Source of the DNA: Amphiura filiformis
Lineage: Eukaryota; Echinodermata; Ophiuroidea; Amphilepidida; Amphiuridae
Assembly: GCF_039555335.1 (NCBI RefSeq)
Contig: NC_092628.1
Span: 59,011,547 to 59,075,546, forward strand
Length of the DNA: 64,000 nucleotides
Direction of reading: 5' to 3'
Position numbers and translations under genes: made by a program. The notes beneath the pieces are model-generated. The model saw only the letters and a list, made by a program, of their open reading frames with translations. It did not search any database and was not told the origin of the DNA. Each line of letters begins with the position of its first letter. The stretch's first letter is position 1. Of this stretch, positions 1-10,627 are shown in pieces.

Positions 1-2
1 AC

Positions 3-62
3 GATGACACGTATCTTAAAGTCAACGCGCTGCTTAATTGGCAACCAGTGCAACTCAACGAG
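3..62 (+). CDS. possible upstream exon of the M17 aminopeptidase gene
   Basis: Bases 3-62 stay open in one frame (DDTYLKVNALLNWQPVQLNE) and end at GAG followed by GTGTTT, a weak donor. Its phase 0 would join correctly to the exon at 142. However, the residues just before GVTYDTGG in this family are normally a hydrophobic strand ending in Gly-Lys, which is not seen here. This may be an earlier exon with another one missing, or chance. Confidence 0.3.
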
Positions 63-141
63 GTGTTTGGAAATTGAGTCATATTTTAATTCCAAGAACC
101 ACTTTTGATGCAGCTTGTTTTATTTGTTGCATTGTTTGTAG

Positions 142-3100
142 GGTGTTACTTATGACACAGGAGGTGCTGATGTCAAAGCAGGTGGACACATGGCTGGTAT
201 GCACAGGTGAGTATGAAAGCAGTACAACAGACATGGGCAATAACAGGCCATGCAGTGTTTTGGATATATGGTGGGCTCAAAAATGAAATATGAACCAACA
301 ATTTAAAAAAGCTGTAAAAATCACTGAGAAAAATCCCCTACTTTAAATTTTTTTTAGAACAGATACCATAGGTACATCTATGATTATGATATATGATAGC
401 AAAATCTAGCATTTTATATGAGATTAGATTATCAATTTATTTTTTAGTATTATATGCTGTGCTGATTGAAGAATTGGGGCCTATTTGCAAAGAATTAGGG
501 CCTATTTGCAAAGAAGGGCTTTCATATGCCACTTTTAAAGGCCAAAATCCTGATGTTTCTTATGTGTCCTGCCACTGGACTCTCCCATGATAGGATTTTA
601 TCTTAGAATCTCCCCAGAAATTGTATGATAAAGTTAAGTTATGATTTGGACGTCCCTGATTTGATTCATGCATTTGATTTGATTCATGCATTTGATTTGA
701 TTCATGCATGATCATTGATCAATGTTTCATTTTTTAAATTTTAGCTGGCAATCTTTTAACAGGCAGTATCTTGAATTAGATCTCTTAATGGAGGAAGCAG
801 TTTAATGGTTTTGGTGTCAGTTTTTGCTTTTGTTTTTAATCTGTTTAGAGATAAATGTGGTGCAGCAGCAGTGGCAGGTTTCTTCCATACTTTGAATTGC
901 TTGAAGCCTAAAAACATCAAAGTGGTAGGCATTATGGCAATGGTCCGCAACAGCATTGGAGTAGGTAAGACATTGGAAACAAAATGACCAAGGGATTTTC
1001 AAGGAGTTCTTCAAAAGTACTAACTCTTAAGATAGTAGGTGTTACAAAATCCTTTTGCTGCTTTGTATTGTACCCCTAAACGGTGATGAAAACCATCTTT
1101 CTGTAGGCAACTCTACTATTTACATCCATTACTTTAATTTGTTTTAGACTTTCATGTAAAGAATTCTCTCAATTTATTTGTTATTGGATTTGATCATTTG
1201 CTTTTTTTGGTTTGATCTCGTAACCCTCTCTCCTCCCAATTTAACTGATTTAGAAAAGAGAAAAGCCTGTAATCTGCATTATTTGTCTTTCTGTATTACC
1301 CCACTAGAAAGCTATGTTGCAGATGAGTTGATTGCATCCAGGGCTGGTAAGCGTATTCGTATCGGAAACACTGATGCTGAGGGACGTATGGCTATGGCTG
1401 ACTGCTTGTGTCAAATGAAAGAAAAGGTATAATACATCCCAACTGTACCCTTCCATTGCATTGTTAGAAATGATTAGCAACTAAACCAATTCTGCAATTA
1501 TGATTTGCAGGGTCATGTGGAATGTTGAGATTTTTCATTCTTTTTGTACAATTCTAAGGTAAAATGTTGATCTTGACTCAAATTTTAGTGAAATGTCACC
1601 AATACACTATCACATCAGACTGTTGATTTCATAGGCAACCAGAATTGCCGAGAGGGTGTGATGAGTGCTCAAAGATATTACTGAGTGTGTGTCTCTTGGC
1701 AAAGCCTTATCAGCTTTATATATGTTTGTGTTAATTGACAGGCTCAAGGGGAAGTGAACCCCCATCTGTTCACTATTGCCACACTAACAGGCCATGCCGT
1801 CAGAGCCATGGGACCAAACTATTCGGTACGTATAGTATTATATAGTATTTTCATAAACAATCATGCATAATGCATAAAGATATTTTACAAATAACAATAC
1901 ATATAACATGACTTTGTAAACAAATACAACATTTTAGCAGATTGGGTAAGAGCTCCAGAATATGATGAGTGGCCAAAAGCGTGATTATTTTGTGGTGGGG
2001 GCAATATTTTTGGCCAGGAATGTGGACTTGAGCTATGCAGTCTATGTAAGACTCCATCGAGTTTGGAAATCATTGAGCATTCAAGATAAACAATAACCTC
2101 AACACAAACATACATTTTCTCTGACAGCTCCATGAGAGTACCATACTATGTATTTGGGTCAAAATGCCAACACGCCAGTCGGGCATATGTGACACGATCT
2201 GGTCCATGGGTGCCAAAAGAGGCATTTTTGAAAATTGAGTTACTGTAATTATTACATTATACATACAATAGGCTATCATTTACTGAAAACACCAAATGTC
2301 TAGCATACTTGGTTCTAAGTTATGAAGTTTTTTTGATGTTCTATTTTCTTTTGTATTTTATTGTTTTTTAACTCAATATTTTTACCTTTATCTCAGTTTC
2401 AAACTTGCCGCCTTTGGCCCCCATGGATCAGATAGTGTCACATTAATTATAAAAAATTACACGCCCCAATGCAAAAGTACACAACCTGCATGTCAATGGC
2501 GTGCAGGCTTGTGTAAAATTCCAGTCATGGATATTTTGAGGCAAGTAAAATTTGTTTCTTGGTTTTCAGATTATTTTGGATAATGGTCCAGCCAGAAAAG
2601 AGGGCCATGCGCAGAGTGTCCAGAAAAGTGGAGATGTGATTGGAGACCCTTTTGAAATCTCAAATATCAGGAGAGAAGTAAGTATGATAGTTTTAAATTA
2701 CATAAAGAGCAATCCAAACAAACTAATAAAATTTATGCATCAGCGCTGGTAGCCTGGTACCATGTACTGCATTCCAACGTTGCGTGTTGTAATACATGAA
2801 CAATGCTAAGCATGGCAGGCATGCAAGCATACTTGCGTGATGCATTTATTAAAAAAGGTAAATTAATTTATTTGAAAATATTGCTTTAAATTGTTGGTAT
2901 CTACCACCTAAATCATCATCTCATTTAAGAATTGCCCACATACTATTCAAATATCATCTCTATAAGGTGGCAGCTGGACAGGTACTCATGAATGATACAT
3001 GCACTTGTTATGTAATGAAGTACATTAATAATAATAACTCTACTTATTGTTGTCTTGTTGTCCCTCCCTCCCTCCTTTTTTTCCAGGATTATGAATTCCA

Positions 3101-4095
3101 TACTGGGAAGTCAGAGTATGAAGATGTTCTGCAGTCAAATAATGCACCATCTACTATGACTGCCAGGGGGCACCAGTCGCCTTCCGCCTTTCTCATCATG
3201 GCTTCTGGACTGGACAGTGTGAGTGAAAAATTGAAACATGTATAAATATTTCAACACTAAATGTAATAAAATGAACGTTTGTTTGAAGGATAAATGAGAA
3301 TGAAATGAATATATTGCTGTTGACTCAATCCATATATCTGCCATCTGATAGTAAAGACAAGCCATTTTTTTCTGTTAAATAGAAGAAAATGGTATTACTT
3401 AAAGGTGGGTAACCTGATTGACAGCCTCAGCCTCCCCCCCACTTTACCCCATCAAAATGCAGATTTTGGTATCAGGTGAAAGCTGATATTTTTCTCATTA
3501 ACATATTGAAATTAGGCATTCCAAATCCAAATCATTAAAAAACTGTTGAATTAGTCTCAATTGTGGTATACCACTTTGAAACTCCTAATTTCAATAATTA
3601 TGTTAATGAGAAAAATAGGATCATTCATTTGATATCAATTTATTCCAGGATCATGACGGTTATCGTTAATCACTGTAGACTATCAGTATAACGCTGTATA
3701 AATGTTCTTTTTGCATAAATGCTTGAAAGGGACAACATTTTATGTTATACATGTAAAGAATTTTATTTTCCAAATATATCAGGTCACCTTCCTTTAAGTT
3801 ACAATCAAACACCTGATCTGACAATTTATTGTTTTTGAATTTATTATGCAATTTTGATAGATTATTCAAACCTGTGCTTGTCCTTGTTCTGCACAAGATG
3901 TGTGGGGAAAATATCAACTAAACTAATTTACAATTGTGTACCTTTTACCATTCACTATTTCAGCATGGTATTGACTCAGACCAACCTATCAAGTACTCCC
4001 ACATAGACATAGCAGGCTCTTCTGGACCGTTCCCTGGAGTACCAACAGGTTCACCAATCTCAGCTCTAGCAGCAAAATACATTCTAGGATTGTAG
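142..4095 (+). CDS. M17 leucyl aminopeptidase-like protein (W07G4.4 type), 3' part, seven exons
   Basis: Exons: 142-206, 849-964, 1308-1426, 1742-1825, 2570-2677, 3087-3218 and 3964-4095 (TAG stop), all with GT-AG borders and matching phases. The M17 family comprises two-metal exopeptidases that remove N-terminal residues, usually in the cytosol as hexamers. The catalytic domain reads GVTYDTGGADVKAGGH followed by HRDKCGAAA, which holds the metal-binding Asp and catalytic Lys positions. Exon 3 has NTDAEGRMAMAD, the M17 signature with its Asp, Glu and Arg. Later exons give GEVNPHLFTIATLTGHAV and end in SPISALAAKYILGL. The DTGG/ADVKAGG variant and the HIDIAGSSGPFPGVPTG tail resemble the subgroup annotated as putative aminopeptidase W07G4.4 rather than classical LAP3. 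The N-terminal domain lies upstream of the window. Every catalytic motif expected in this part is present and no break is seen, so the gene looks functional. The substrate is unknown. Confidence 0.9.
2188..2442. repeat. short inverted-repeat (MITE-like) element in the aminopeptidase intron
   Basis: The left end TGTGACACGATCTGGTCCAT and the right end, read on the other strand (TGTGACACTATCTGATCCAT), match with two differences, and similarity continues about 50 bp inward. There is no coding capacity. Flanking duplications are not clear; the TA/TT flanks leave a TA-targeting origin only possible. Confidence 0.6.
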
Positions 4096-4800
4096 GGGTG
4101 TGCAACTACTTGATGGAAATACACCTACACATTCCTGTTTGAAGTTCATCATACAGTAGTTGAATTATGCAAATACCTATTTTTGTGAATTTTTGATGGT
4201 ACCGTATGATCTCTTGACACACTGCACCTTGTTTTAGATATCTTTGATGCAAAATTTACTTTATTATATTCTGCGTGTCATTCTGGGTTTGTAGAGGTCT
4301 GGAACTTTGTAGATTTGTAGATTTTATAAAAATCATGGAATTCTTCATCTTGTAAAGATGTTTCAGACTAGCCTTGTGATAAAGTTTGTTTGACTTATAT
4401 AAGGCGGGAATTATTCGGCTTTTGTTACTGCGTGCATCAATAAAGTCCCAACTAACACTCGCGTAAATTCACATAAGCGTGCTCCAGTCACACATTGCGC
4501 AATGCACAACTAGCGTAAGCATTGCGTCAACAAGCCATTCTATATCAATACACAGTGTTATGAGTCTTATTTTTTTACGCCTTATATAGTTCAACTGCCC
4601 CCTGGGGCTACAGCTCTGGTCAGAGTTAACTTTTTTGCAGACAATGCAAATACACCTTATCATTTCTATCTGTAATTTGTTGATGTAATTATGCTAGTTT
4701 ATAAAACACTGTATGGTTTGTCTTGTTAATGTGAAATTATGAAAATAAATGTGGTATGATGCAAAATATTATTTTTCTACTCATCCATCAATAGGTGGTG
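4096..4800 (+). other. 3' UTR of the aminopeptidase gene with candidate poly(A) signals
   Basis: AATAAA occurs at 4439-4444 and 4744-4749 downstream of the TAG stop. The first lies inside a small inverted-repeat element (4389-4594), so that poly(A) signal may have been supplied by a mobile sequence. Transcript ends cannot be fixed from sequence alone. Confidence 0.45.
4389..4594. repeat. small inverted-repeat element in the aminopeptidase 3' UTR
   Basis: The ends are imperfect inverted copies of each other: TTGACTTATATAAGGCG on the left, and TTGAACTATATAAGGCG when the right end is read on the other strand. The inner segment ATTATTCGGCTTTTGTTACT recurs in reverse orientation at about 27599-27645, in the 3' region of the thioesterase gene. 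No transposase is present. Confidence 0.55.
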
Positions 4801-5648
4801 TTTATTTTACAAAAACTTTGTCAAACTCTAGTACTTTACTGATTCAGTAATTATAATGTAGTGGTGCAAGGATTTTATTCCTGTATACCATAGATTGTAA
4901 ATAGGATATATTATCTTTTCTCTAGTGTCTCTGACTCTCTGTTTCAAAAACCTGAGCTTTAGAAACTTTAACCAAAGAAACATTTTCAAACAAAGATTGC
5001 ATGTCGTGTATCTCTTGTAAAATTTAACTTAGGATAAAATGCTTTATATAATTATGATTAGGCAAACAAACAAATTTTTTATTGGCATTTTAGTGATGTA
5101 TTGCCTAACTGCCTTTTGACTGATGTACATGTAATTGTTATTGTAAATAAGGCCAATTCAGTATAATTTATGCCTTAAAATATTTTTTGTCACACACATA
5201 CTGATAAGTAGAATGATATCCCACTTAACAGATCATCCTCCACTATAATGTGTTCAAAAAGGTCTTCTGAAGAATCACATAATCTAATTATGTCATAAAT
5301 ATTATGTAGTAGTAATGCCCTCAAAAAAAGGTTTGTCTCAGGGAAAGAGAAAAAAGGCAAAGTGATACACAATTTGTTTTTTGCTTTATACATTTTCTGA
5401 TGACTAAAGAGAAAACCCTCTGATACCAAAGAAATGTACTAAGATGGAAAGTTTAACGCTATGCGCACAGTCACCTGAGACAAACCTTGTGGGGCCCTAA
5501 TAGAGAAATATCTTGTACAACAAGAAAGAATAGTTCGATAGATACGAGGGACAAATGTAAAAGTGAAGTACTGTTTAAAAAAACCAGTATTTTACTGGCA
5601 AGAGCTTTGCACAAATGAAAGATTTAGCCTGAATTAAAATAAAAGGGC

Positions 5649-5905
5649 ATTTTGTGATCCACAGCCTCATCCACCCACTTTTTCTCAAAAAAAGTTGAGA
5701 TTTTTATACTACTGGAAACCTCTGGCTACATACATAATGTTTATGTACCAAACCTTTCTTGCAGATTAATTCGTTTAGCAAAAATATCATCAAATTTCGG
5801 AATCCACTGAAATTTTGGGATTAAGCTTTTTTCATGGATATCTCCTGAAAAATGTCATAAAAATAGGATGCTAGGATCACGAAATCCTCCTTTAAAACAG
5901 TAGTA
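5649..5905 (+). repeat. interspersed repeat, copy 1 of 3
   Basis: This segment matches 34655-34970 in the same orientation and 32128-32462 in the opposite one. Shared landmarks are GAGATTTTTATAC followed by CTGGAAACCTCT, GCAGATTAATTCGTTTAGCA, and ATAAGCTTTTTTC near the far end. No ORF or terminal repeat is visible. It looks like a family of unclassified interspersed repeats that has diverged moderately. Confidence 0.7.
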
Positions 5906-6917
5906 ACATTTAGTATTAAAATCAACATCTGTGACCAATATAGTTCCGTTAGCAGCACACAATTGCATTTATCTAGTGCAGCTCAACGTATTGTACTACA
6001 AATTAATTGTGAAAATTGTAGATTTGGCTATTTTGTGGATTGCACATTAAAGTATCATTGGAAAATAACCATGTTGTTTTGTGTTTTTAATGAGTAGTGT
6101 CTTCAGAGAAGAGGACATATACAAGACCATAAGAAATGGACAGATTAGGCATGTGTTCAAGTATGTAATTGGACTTCTCCATAGTCCATTTGCCATTGTG
6201 CATACTCAGTATTACCTTTGCATTGAAAACTCCGATTGTGTGCACAATTGATATATTTTCCTGATCTGTTCAGTCACTGTTCGCCCTCTGTTAGCTTGAT
6301 ACCGAATTTTTCTCGGGGACAGCAGTCAGTAACGTGAGCAATTCTACATCTACATCTATTAGGATACTCAGTAAAGTTGCCAAGGCAATATCTGACTGAG
6401 AAAACAATACTGACGCCGGTCATCAGACACGGATCAAAAATTGACATATAATAAAATTACACTTAAAGCTACTTAAACTTACAAAATGAACTGCACTACT
6501 TAATTAACACTTTTGTTTTTAAGACCAGATGTAAATGATTCCAGTTTGTTACAATCGAGTAATGATGAGGGTAATGAATTCCAGTCCAGTATGGTGCTTG
6601 GGGAAGAAGCTGAACTTATATACGTTTGTTTTGTGAGCCATGGCCCGGAATTTAAGAGGATGATATTGGCGAGTATGTGATGTCCTTGGTGTTTGTATAT
6701 AATCCGGTATGGGGACGGCAATGTTTTGAGTTTGAATTTTGAACATGGTGATTAAACGTGATGTTTCCCTTCGTTGTTGGAGTGATGTCCAGTTTAACTG
6801 CTCTAACAAGTTGGTAAGTTTAATTCTCCAAAATAAAACAGACTGCTGGAAAATCACTGGTAGGCATGAAGGGAGCTCTCTTTCATGAAATATTAAAAAA
6901 CAATTATTATTGTTTAA

Positions 6918-7290
6918 AGGCTTAATGTACTGATGATTTCCTTCAAATTTTTAATTTGTCATTATATACTCAAAATGCTAAAATAATACTAGTAATAATT
7001 AGCGGGAATGGTTTCTGTCCATTTTGAGCTGAAATAACGAGGTAAAGTGAAAGAAACACTGCTTGTTATTTTGGCCGTTTAACACGTAGTTCTATGGGAG
7101 GACATAAAGTCATAAATTCTTGAATTATGACTTGATGTCGAACTTTGCTCTGTTTACCTACAAACACCAAAAATTTGGCTGATTCCATTTAGGTGCAAGT
7201 TGTGCCATGTGTAAACATTACAAATATGCCAAAAAATCAGGTTTGAAAAAAATTAACCAAATTCATATTATAAGATCGTACATTATGACT
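6918..7290. mobile_element. TTAA-flanked non-autonomous element, copy A
   Basis: The 373-bp segment is flanked by TTAA on both sides (6914-6917, 7291-7294). Its ends are inverted: AGGCTTAATGTAC on the left, and AGTCATAATGTACGATC when the right end is read on the other strand. The right half matches the right half of the element at 44081-45179, including the motif ATTACAAATATGCCAAAAA. TTAA duplication is characteristic of piggyBac-type transposition. There is no transposase ORF. Confidence 0.75.
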
Positions 7291-7743
7291 TTAAAGTAAG
7301 GCAGGACACAATGCCTACATCTAGGGCATCTAGATTTGTGGTACACGATATTCAGACTATTTATTACATTATAATATCGAGATTAATAACATAGGCCTAT
7401 TTCTAAATTTCTCAAAATTCGACTATGGCATAGTCTAGTATGTAATCCACGCATATTGTCTACAATTGATATCACACTAAAATGTCAAAACCTGATCAGT
7501 ACACCTGCCCACAAACTGCTCTTGCACGCTTCTGCATCAGTGGCAGATTTAAGCTTTGAGCAAAGTCGGTAATTGCTGACATGGGCCCCTTGCTATCCTG
7601 CTGTTTTGTTACAAGAAGCAAGAATATGATCATCTAGCTGACAACTTTCTGCTCTCATAAACAATGAAATCAGGTCAAATACTTAAAAACCCCATCCATA
7701 AAACAAGATTGTGGGACAGGCTTTTACAATGAGAGTTCATGAT

Positions 7744-8265
7744 AATTAGTAGGTTTTTAGCGGGTTCGCCGTTGGACAAGTTTAGAACTGTCAAGCTTTC
7801 ATCAGCTCTGACTTTTTCAGGACAAATACCTAAGTATGACACATGTAGGCTGCTCCTTGCCTACTGATGGCTCTGAAAAGAGCCGTTCACTGAAGACTGT
7901 CCCTTGTCAACAGAGAACAAGCCGACTTTCTGCTAATGTAAAAGTTTTTGGTGGCATTAAAAAGATCATTTCACTGTATACCGACAGTCAACAGAAAAAA
8001 CACGCCAGAAACTTGCTAATTGTTACTAAACAAGATATTAACATTGTGCTGCATAGTTATCCAAAAATCATTATCCAAAATGTTGGACATTGGGCTCCAG
8101 AGGTCTAAATGGGGTCCAGAATACCAAGTAGATAACATACCAAGTATGTCATCATCACCATCATTAAGTAGTAGATAAAGGATGAGGAAGAGACCATTAC
8201 CATAGATAATCGATGTCATGTTGAGGTATGTTGAGCATCAATTAGTAGGTTTTTAGCGGGTTCGC
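7744..8265 (+). repeat. 26-bp exact direct repeat, 496 bp apart
   Basis: The same 26 bases occur at 7744-7769 and 8240-8265 (both contain GTAGGTTTTTAGCGGGTTCG). The second copy runs directly into the hairpin at 8260-8339. The stretch between them contains the histone-type stem-loop. The copies may be ends of a related element or a small duplication. Confidence 0.7.
7869..7884 (-). promoter_or_regulatory. histone mRNA 3' stem-loop sequence without an adjacent histone gene
   Basis: Read on the minus strand this is GGCTCTTTTCAGAGCC: six perfect base pairs and a TTTC loop, the canonical metazoan replication-dependent histone 3' end. It is flanked by AAC on the 5' side and ATCA on the 3' side, close to the sea-urchin type ACCA. 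A purine-rich GGCAAGGAG follows 8 bases later, roughly where a U7-pairing downstream element would sit. No histone coding sequence precedes it on the minus strand (checked to about 8300). Confidence 0.6.
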
Positions 8266-8339
8266 ATGTTGAGCATGTTAGTCGCTCTGAAGGCGAGACC
8301 CGGAAGGGGTCGAGCCTTCCGAGCGACTATCATGCGAAC
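8260..8339 (+). other. GC-rich multi-helix hairpin
   Basis: Four nested helices: GTTCGCATG (8260-8268) with 8331-8339; TAGTCGCTC (8279-8287) with 8321-8329; GAAGGC (8289-8294) with 8314-8319; and GACCC (8297-8301) with GGGTC (8307-8311), closing a GGAAG loop. The two inner helices are separated by a symmetric GA/GA internal loop. All 29 pairs are Watson-Crick in an AT-rich setting. It could be a structured RNA, or a foldback end of a repeat. No ORF spans it convincingly. Confidence 0.65.
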
Positions 8340-8367
8340 ATGTGTCTCATGACACCATCACACGCAG

Positions 8368-8690
8368 ATAACATGCTAAGTATATGTCATCCACACCCTG
8401 ATGAGCAGTAGATAACATACCAAATATGTCATCCACACCTTGATCAGCAGGAGGTAAGTATATGTCATCCAAAACTCTGATCAGCAGTAGATAACATCCC
8501 AAGTATGTCATCCATACCTTGATCAGCAGTAGATAACACATACCAAGTATGTCATCCATACCTTGATCAGCAGTAGATAACATACCAAATATGTCATCCT
8601 CACCCTGATCAGAAGTGGATAACATATCAAGTGTGTCATCCACACCCTGATCAGCAGTAGATAGCATACTGAATATGTCTATACCATGGT
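8368..8690 (+). repeat. minisatellite, unit about 40 bp
   Basis: About eight imperfect units share the core ATGTCATCCACACCCTGATC followed by AGCAGTAGATAACATACCAA. Degenerate units extend back to about 8120 and on to about 8910. A 118-residue minus-strand reading frame across it is only a translation of the repeat. Confidence 0.85.
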
Positions 8691-8691
8691 A

Positions 8692-8748
8692 CCAGGGGCG
8701 CACGCCCGCTCGGCGCCCCCTCTATAGAAAATTCCTAGATCTGCCCCT
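8692..8748. repeat. short hAT-like remnant inside the minisatellite
   Basis: The segment starts CAGGGGCGCACGC and ends AGATCTGCCCCTG, so the terminal CAGGGGC is inverted at both ends. This is typical of deleted hAT elements. No convincing 8-bp duplication is seen. Confidence 0.4.
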
Positions 8749-9250
8749 GTATACCCTGATTAACAATAGCAGATAAAATACTAAGTATGTCATCCATGCC
8801 TGATCCTCAGTAGATAGCTAGATAACAGCCTAGCAAGTACCTGATCAGTAGTATATAGCACACCAAGAATGTCATCACCATGATCACTCAGCAATATATT
8901 GCATGCCAAGTATGTCATCCGCAACCATCATTTTGGCCAGTCAATTCAAGAGGGGGAACAAGCAATTTTTGGTTGGCCAAGAGGGGGGAAGCCTATTTTT
9001 GGCACACATTTACGGGGCATCTTTTAAATAACATGCTCTAAAAGTTTTAGGAAAATAGCACCGAAACGTTCAAATATGCAAATTCGCCATGCTCCAGTCA
9101 CATCATAGATCTAGGCCATTTATGGTTTGCATTGGGAACCTCAAAATTTGGCATGTACAAAGGGAGGGAGCAAAGATTTTTTGGCAGGCCGAAAGGGGCA
9201 AGCAATTTTGGCACACCATTTGGAAATTTTACCCCAGGGCTCATAAGGGA

Positions 9251-9703
9251 TGGTGCAATAATTATGTGTAGGGCCTACCCCCGTGGTGGTGAATTATAGT
9301 GGGGAAAAGATTTTTGGCAGGCCAAAGGGGGGCAAGCATTTTGGCAGGTTGAAAGGGAGGGGTCAAGCGATTTTTGGCAGGTCGAAAGGGGGCAATCGAT
9401 TTTTAGCACATATTTTGGGCACCATTTCTATATTAGGCCTACACCCTAAAATGGTGTAGGAAAATGTTAGGAGCATGTTCAAATATGCAGTAATGCACAA
9501 TTCGCATTATATGATAAGACAATTTAAGGTTTTAAATTCAGGTTCCCAAAATCTTGCATGTGTGTGTGTGGGGGATTTTTGGCACATCAAAGGGGGGAGG
9601 TAGTTTTGGCACGTGAAAAGGGGGGCAAAGATTTTTTGGCACAAGGGGGGGCAAGACCATTTTGAGAATTCACCACCCCGGGGGTACACATATCATTGCA
9701 CCA
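9251..9703. repeat. inverted-repeat element rich in GGGGCAAG / TTTTTGGCA words
   Basis: The left end (TGGTGCAATAATTATGTGTA, then CCCCCGTGGTGGTGAATT) and the right end read on the other strand (TGGTGCAATGATATGTGTA, then CCCCCGGGGTGGTGAATT) are similar. The interior is a low-complexity run of GGGGCAAGCGATTTTTGGCA-like units, and related units extend left to about 8940. There is no coding capacity. Confidence 0.6.
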
Positions 9704-9987
9704 CCCTAAATTATTGCACAGCCCAATCAGAGAGCTTTTAATACAGAGCCCGCTTCAGAGTGTAGATACCGCAGATGTCTTTTTTAAAGAGAGTTCTTGT
9801 TTTTGTCACAATCAACACAGAGTTTATCAACCCATTAATCAGTAGCCCAATTGGGTGACTTTTGAAGATGATTTTCCGGAGACTTGTCGGATTGTTTCCA
9901 ACTTCTTCGCTAGAGTCAAAGAAGCCAATCATTAAAAACAAATTAATAACTTCATTATTATCCCCATTTGTAGTGTAGTATAGAAAC

Positions 9988-10233
9988 CAGGCCCGTACGC
10001 AGGATTTTTTTTGGGGGGGTGCTGATTTTGAAAAAGTGGACTTTTTTCCAAAAGGGGGGGGCGATTTTATGAAAAGTGGAATATTTGGACCTTTTTTGAC
10101 CAAAAAACTGTAAAAAAACCTGATTTTTTTGCTCGCTACGCTCGCAAATTCTTAAATTTTGGGACTTTTTGTATACTTTTGCAAATTTGGGGAGGTGCGG
10201 TCGCACCCCCCGCACCCCCTGCGTACGGGCCTG
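9988..10233. mobile_element. hAT-like MITE with 8-bp target-site duplication
   Basis: The 16-bp perfect terminal inverted repeats are CAGGCCCGTACGCAGG at 9988-10003 and its complement at 10218-10233. The element is flanked by identical ATAGAAAC (9980-9987 and 10234-10241). An 8-bp duplication with CAG-starting ends fits the hAT superfamily. It is internally deleted, G/T-homopolymer-rich and carries no transposase. Confidence 0.88.
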
Positions 10234-10627
10234 ATAGAAACCATTCCAAATCAAGGGTTAGAGTAAAATTGTGCGACTTTTAGTGATTTGGGCGTAAAAT
10301 GTTGGTAATCCGTCATCATCATCAACATCAAGTGCCGGGGAACTGTCAGATCGTGGTAATTTTAAGCTTATCAAAGTTTAGCTTTACTATCTTTTCGACT
10401 ATATTGAATGGCACCGTTTAAGTTTGTCACGCGAGGTTTGTGGCAGCTTAGCCTCTACACAAAAAGCTCAAATATTGGGGTCACGTCAGTGCAGCTGCAG
10501 CAGTGCATGACAACTGAACTTCATAAGCTTACTGAAACTCGTCATTTTAACACATCAACACGGGGCTGTTACGTTCCCAGCAGTAAACACTCGAGACGAT
10601 TGGAGGGAACAGGTAAAAATATTTATA

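Noticed and set aside
8368-8690. CRISPR-like regularity
   Set aside because: The units are contiguous and vary throughout, with no conserved repeat plus unique spacers, and the genome is animal.
8347-8703. 118-residue minus-strand frame rich in GVDDILGML repeats
   Set aside because: It is a translation of the 40-bp minisatellite.
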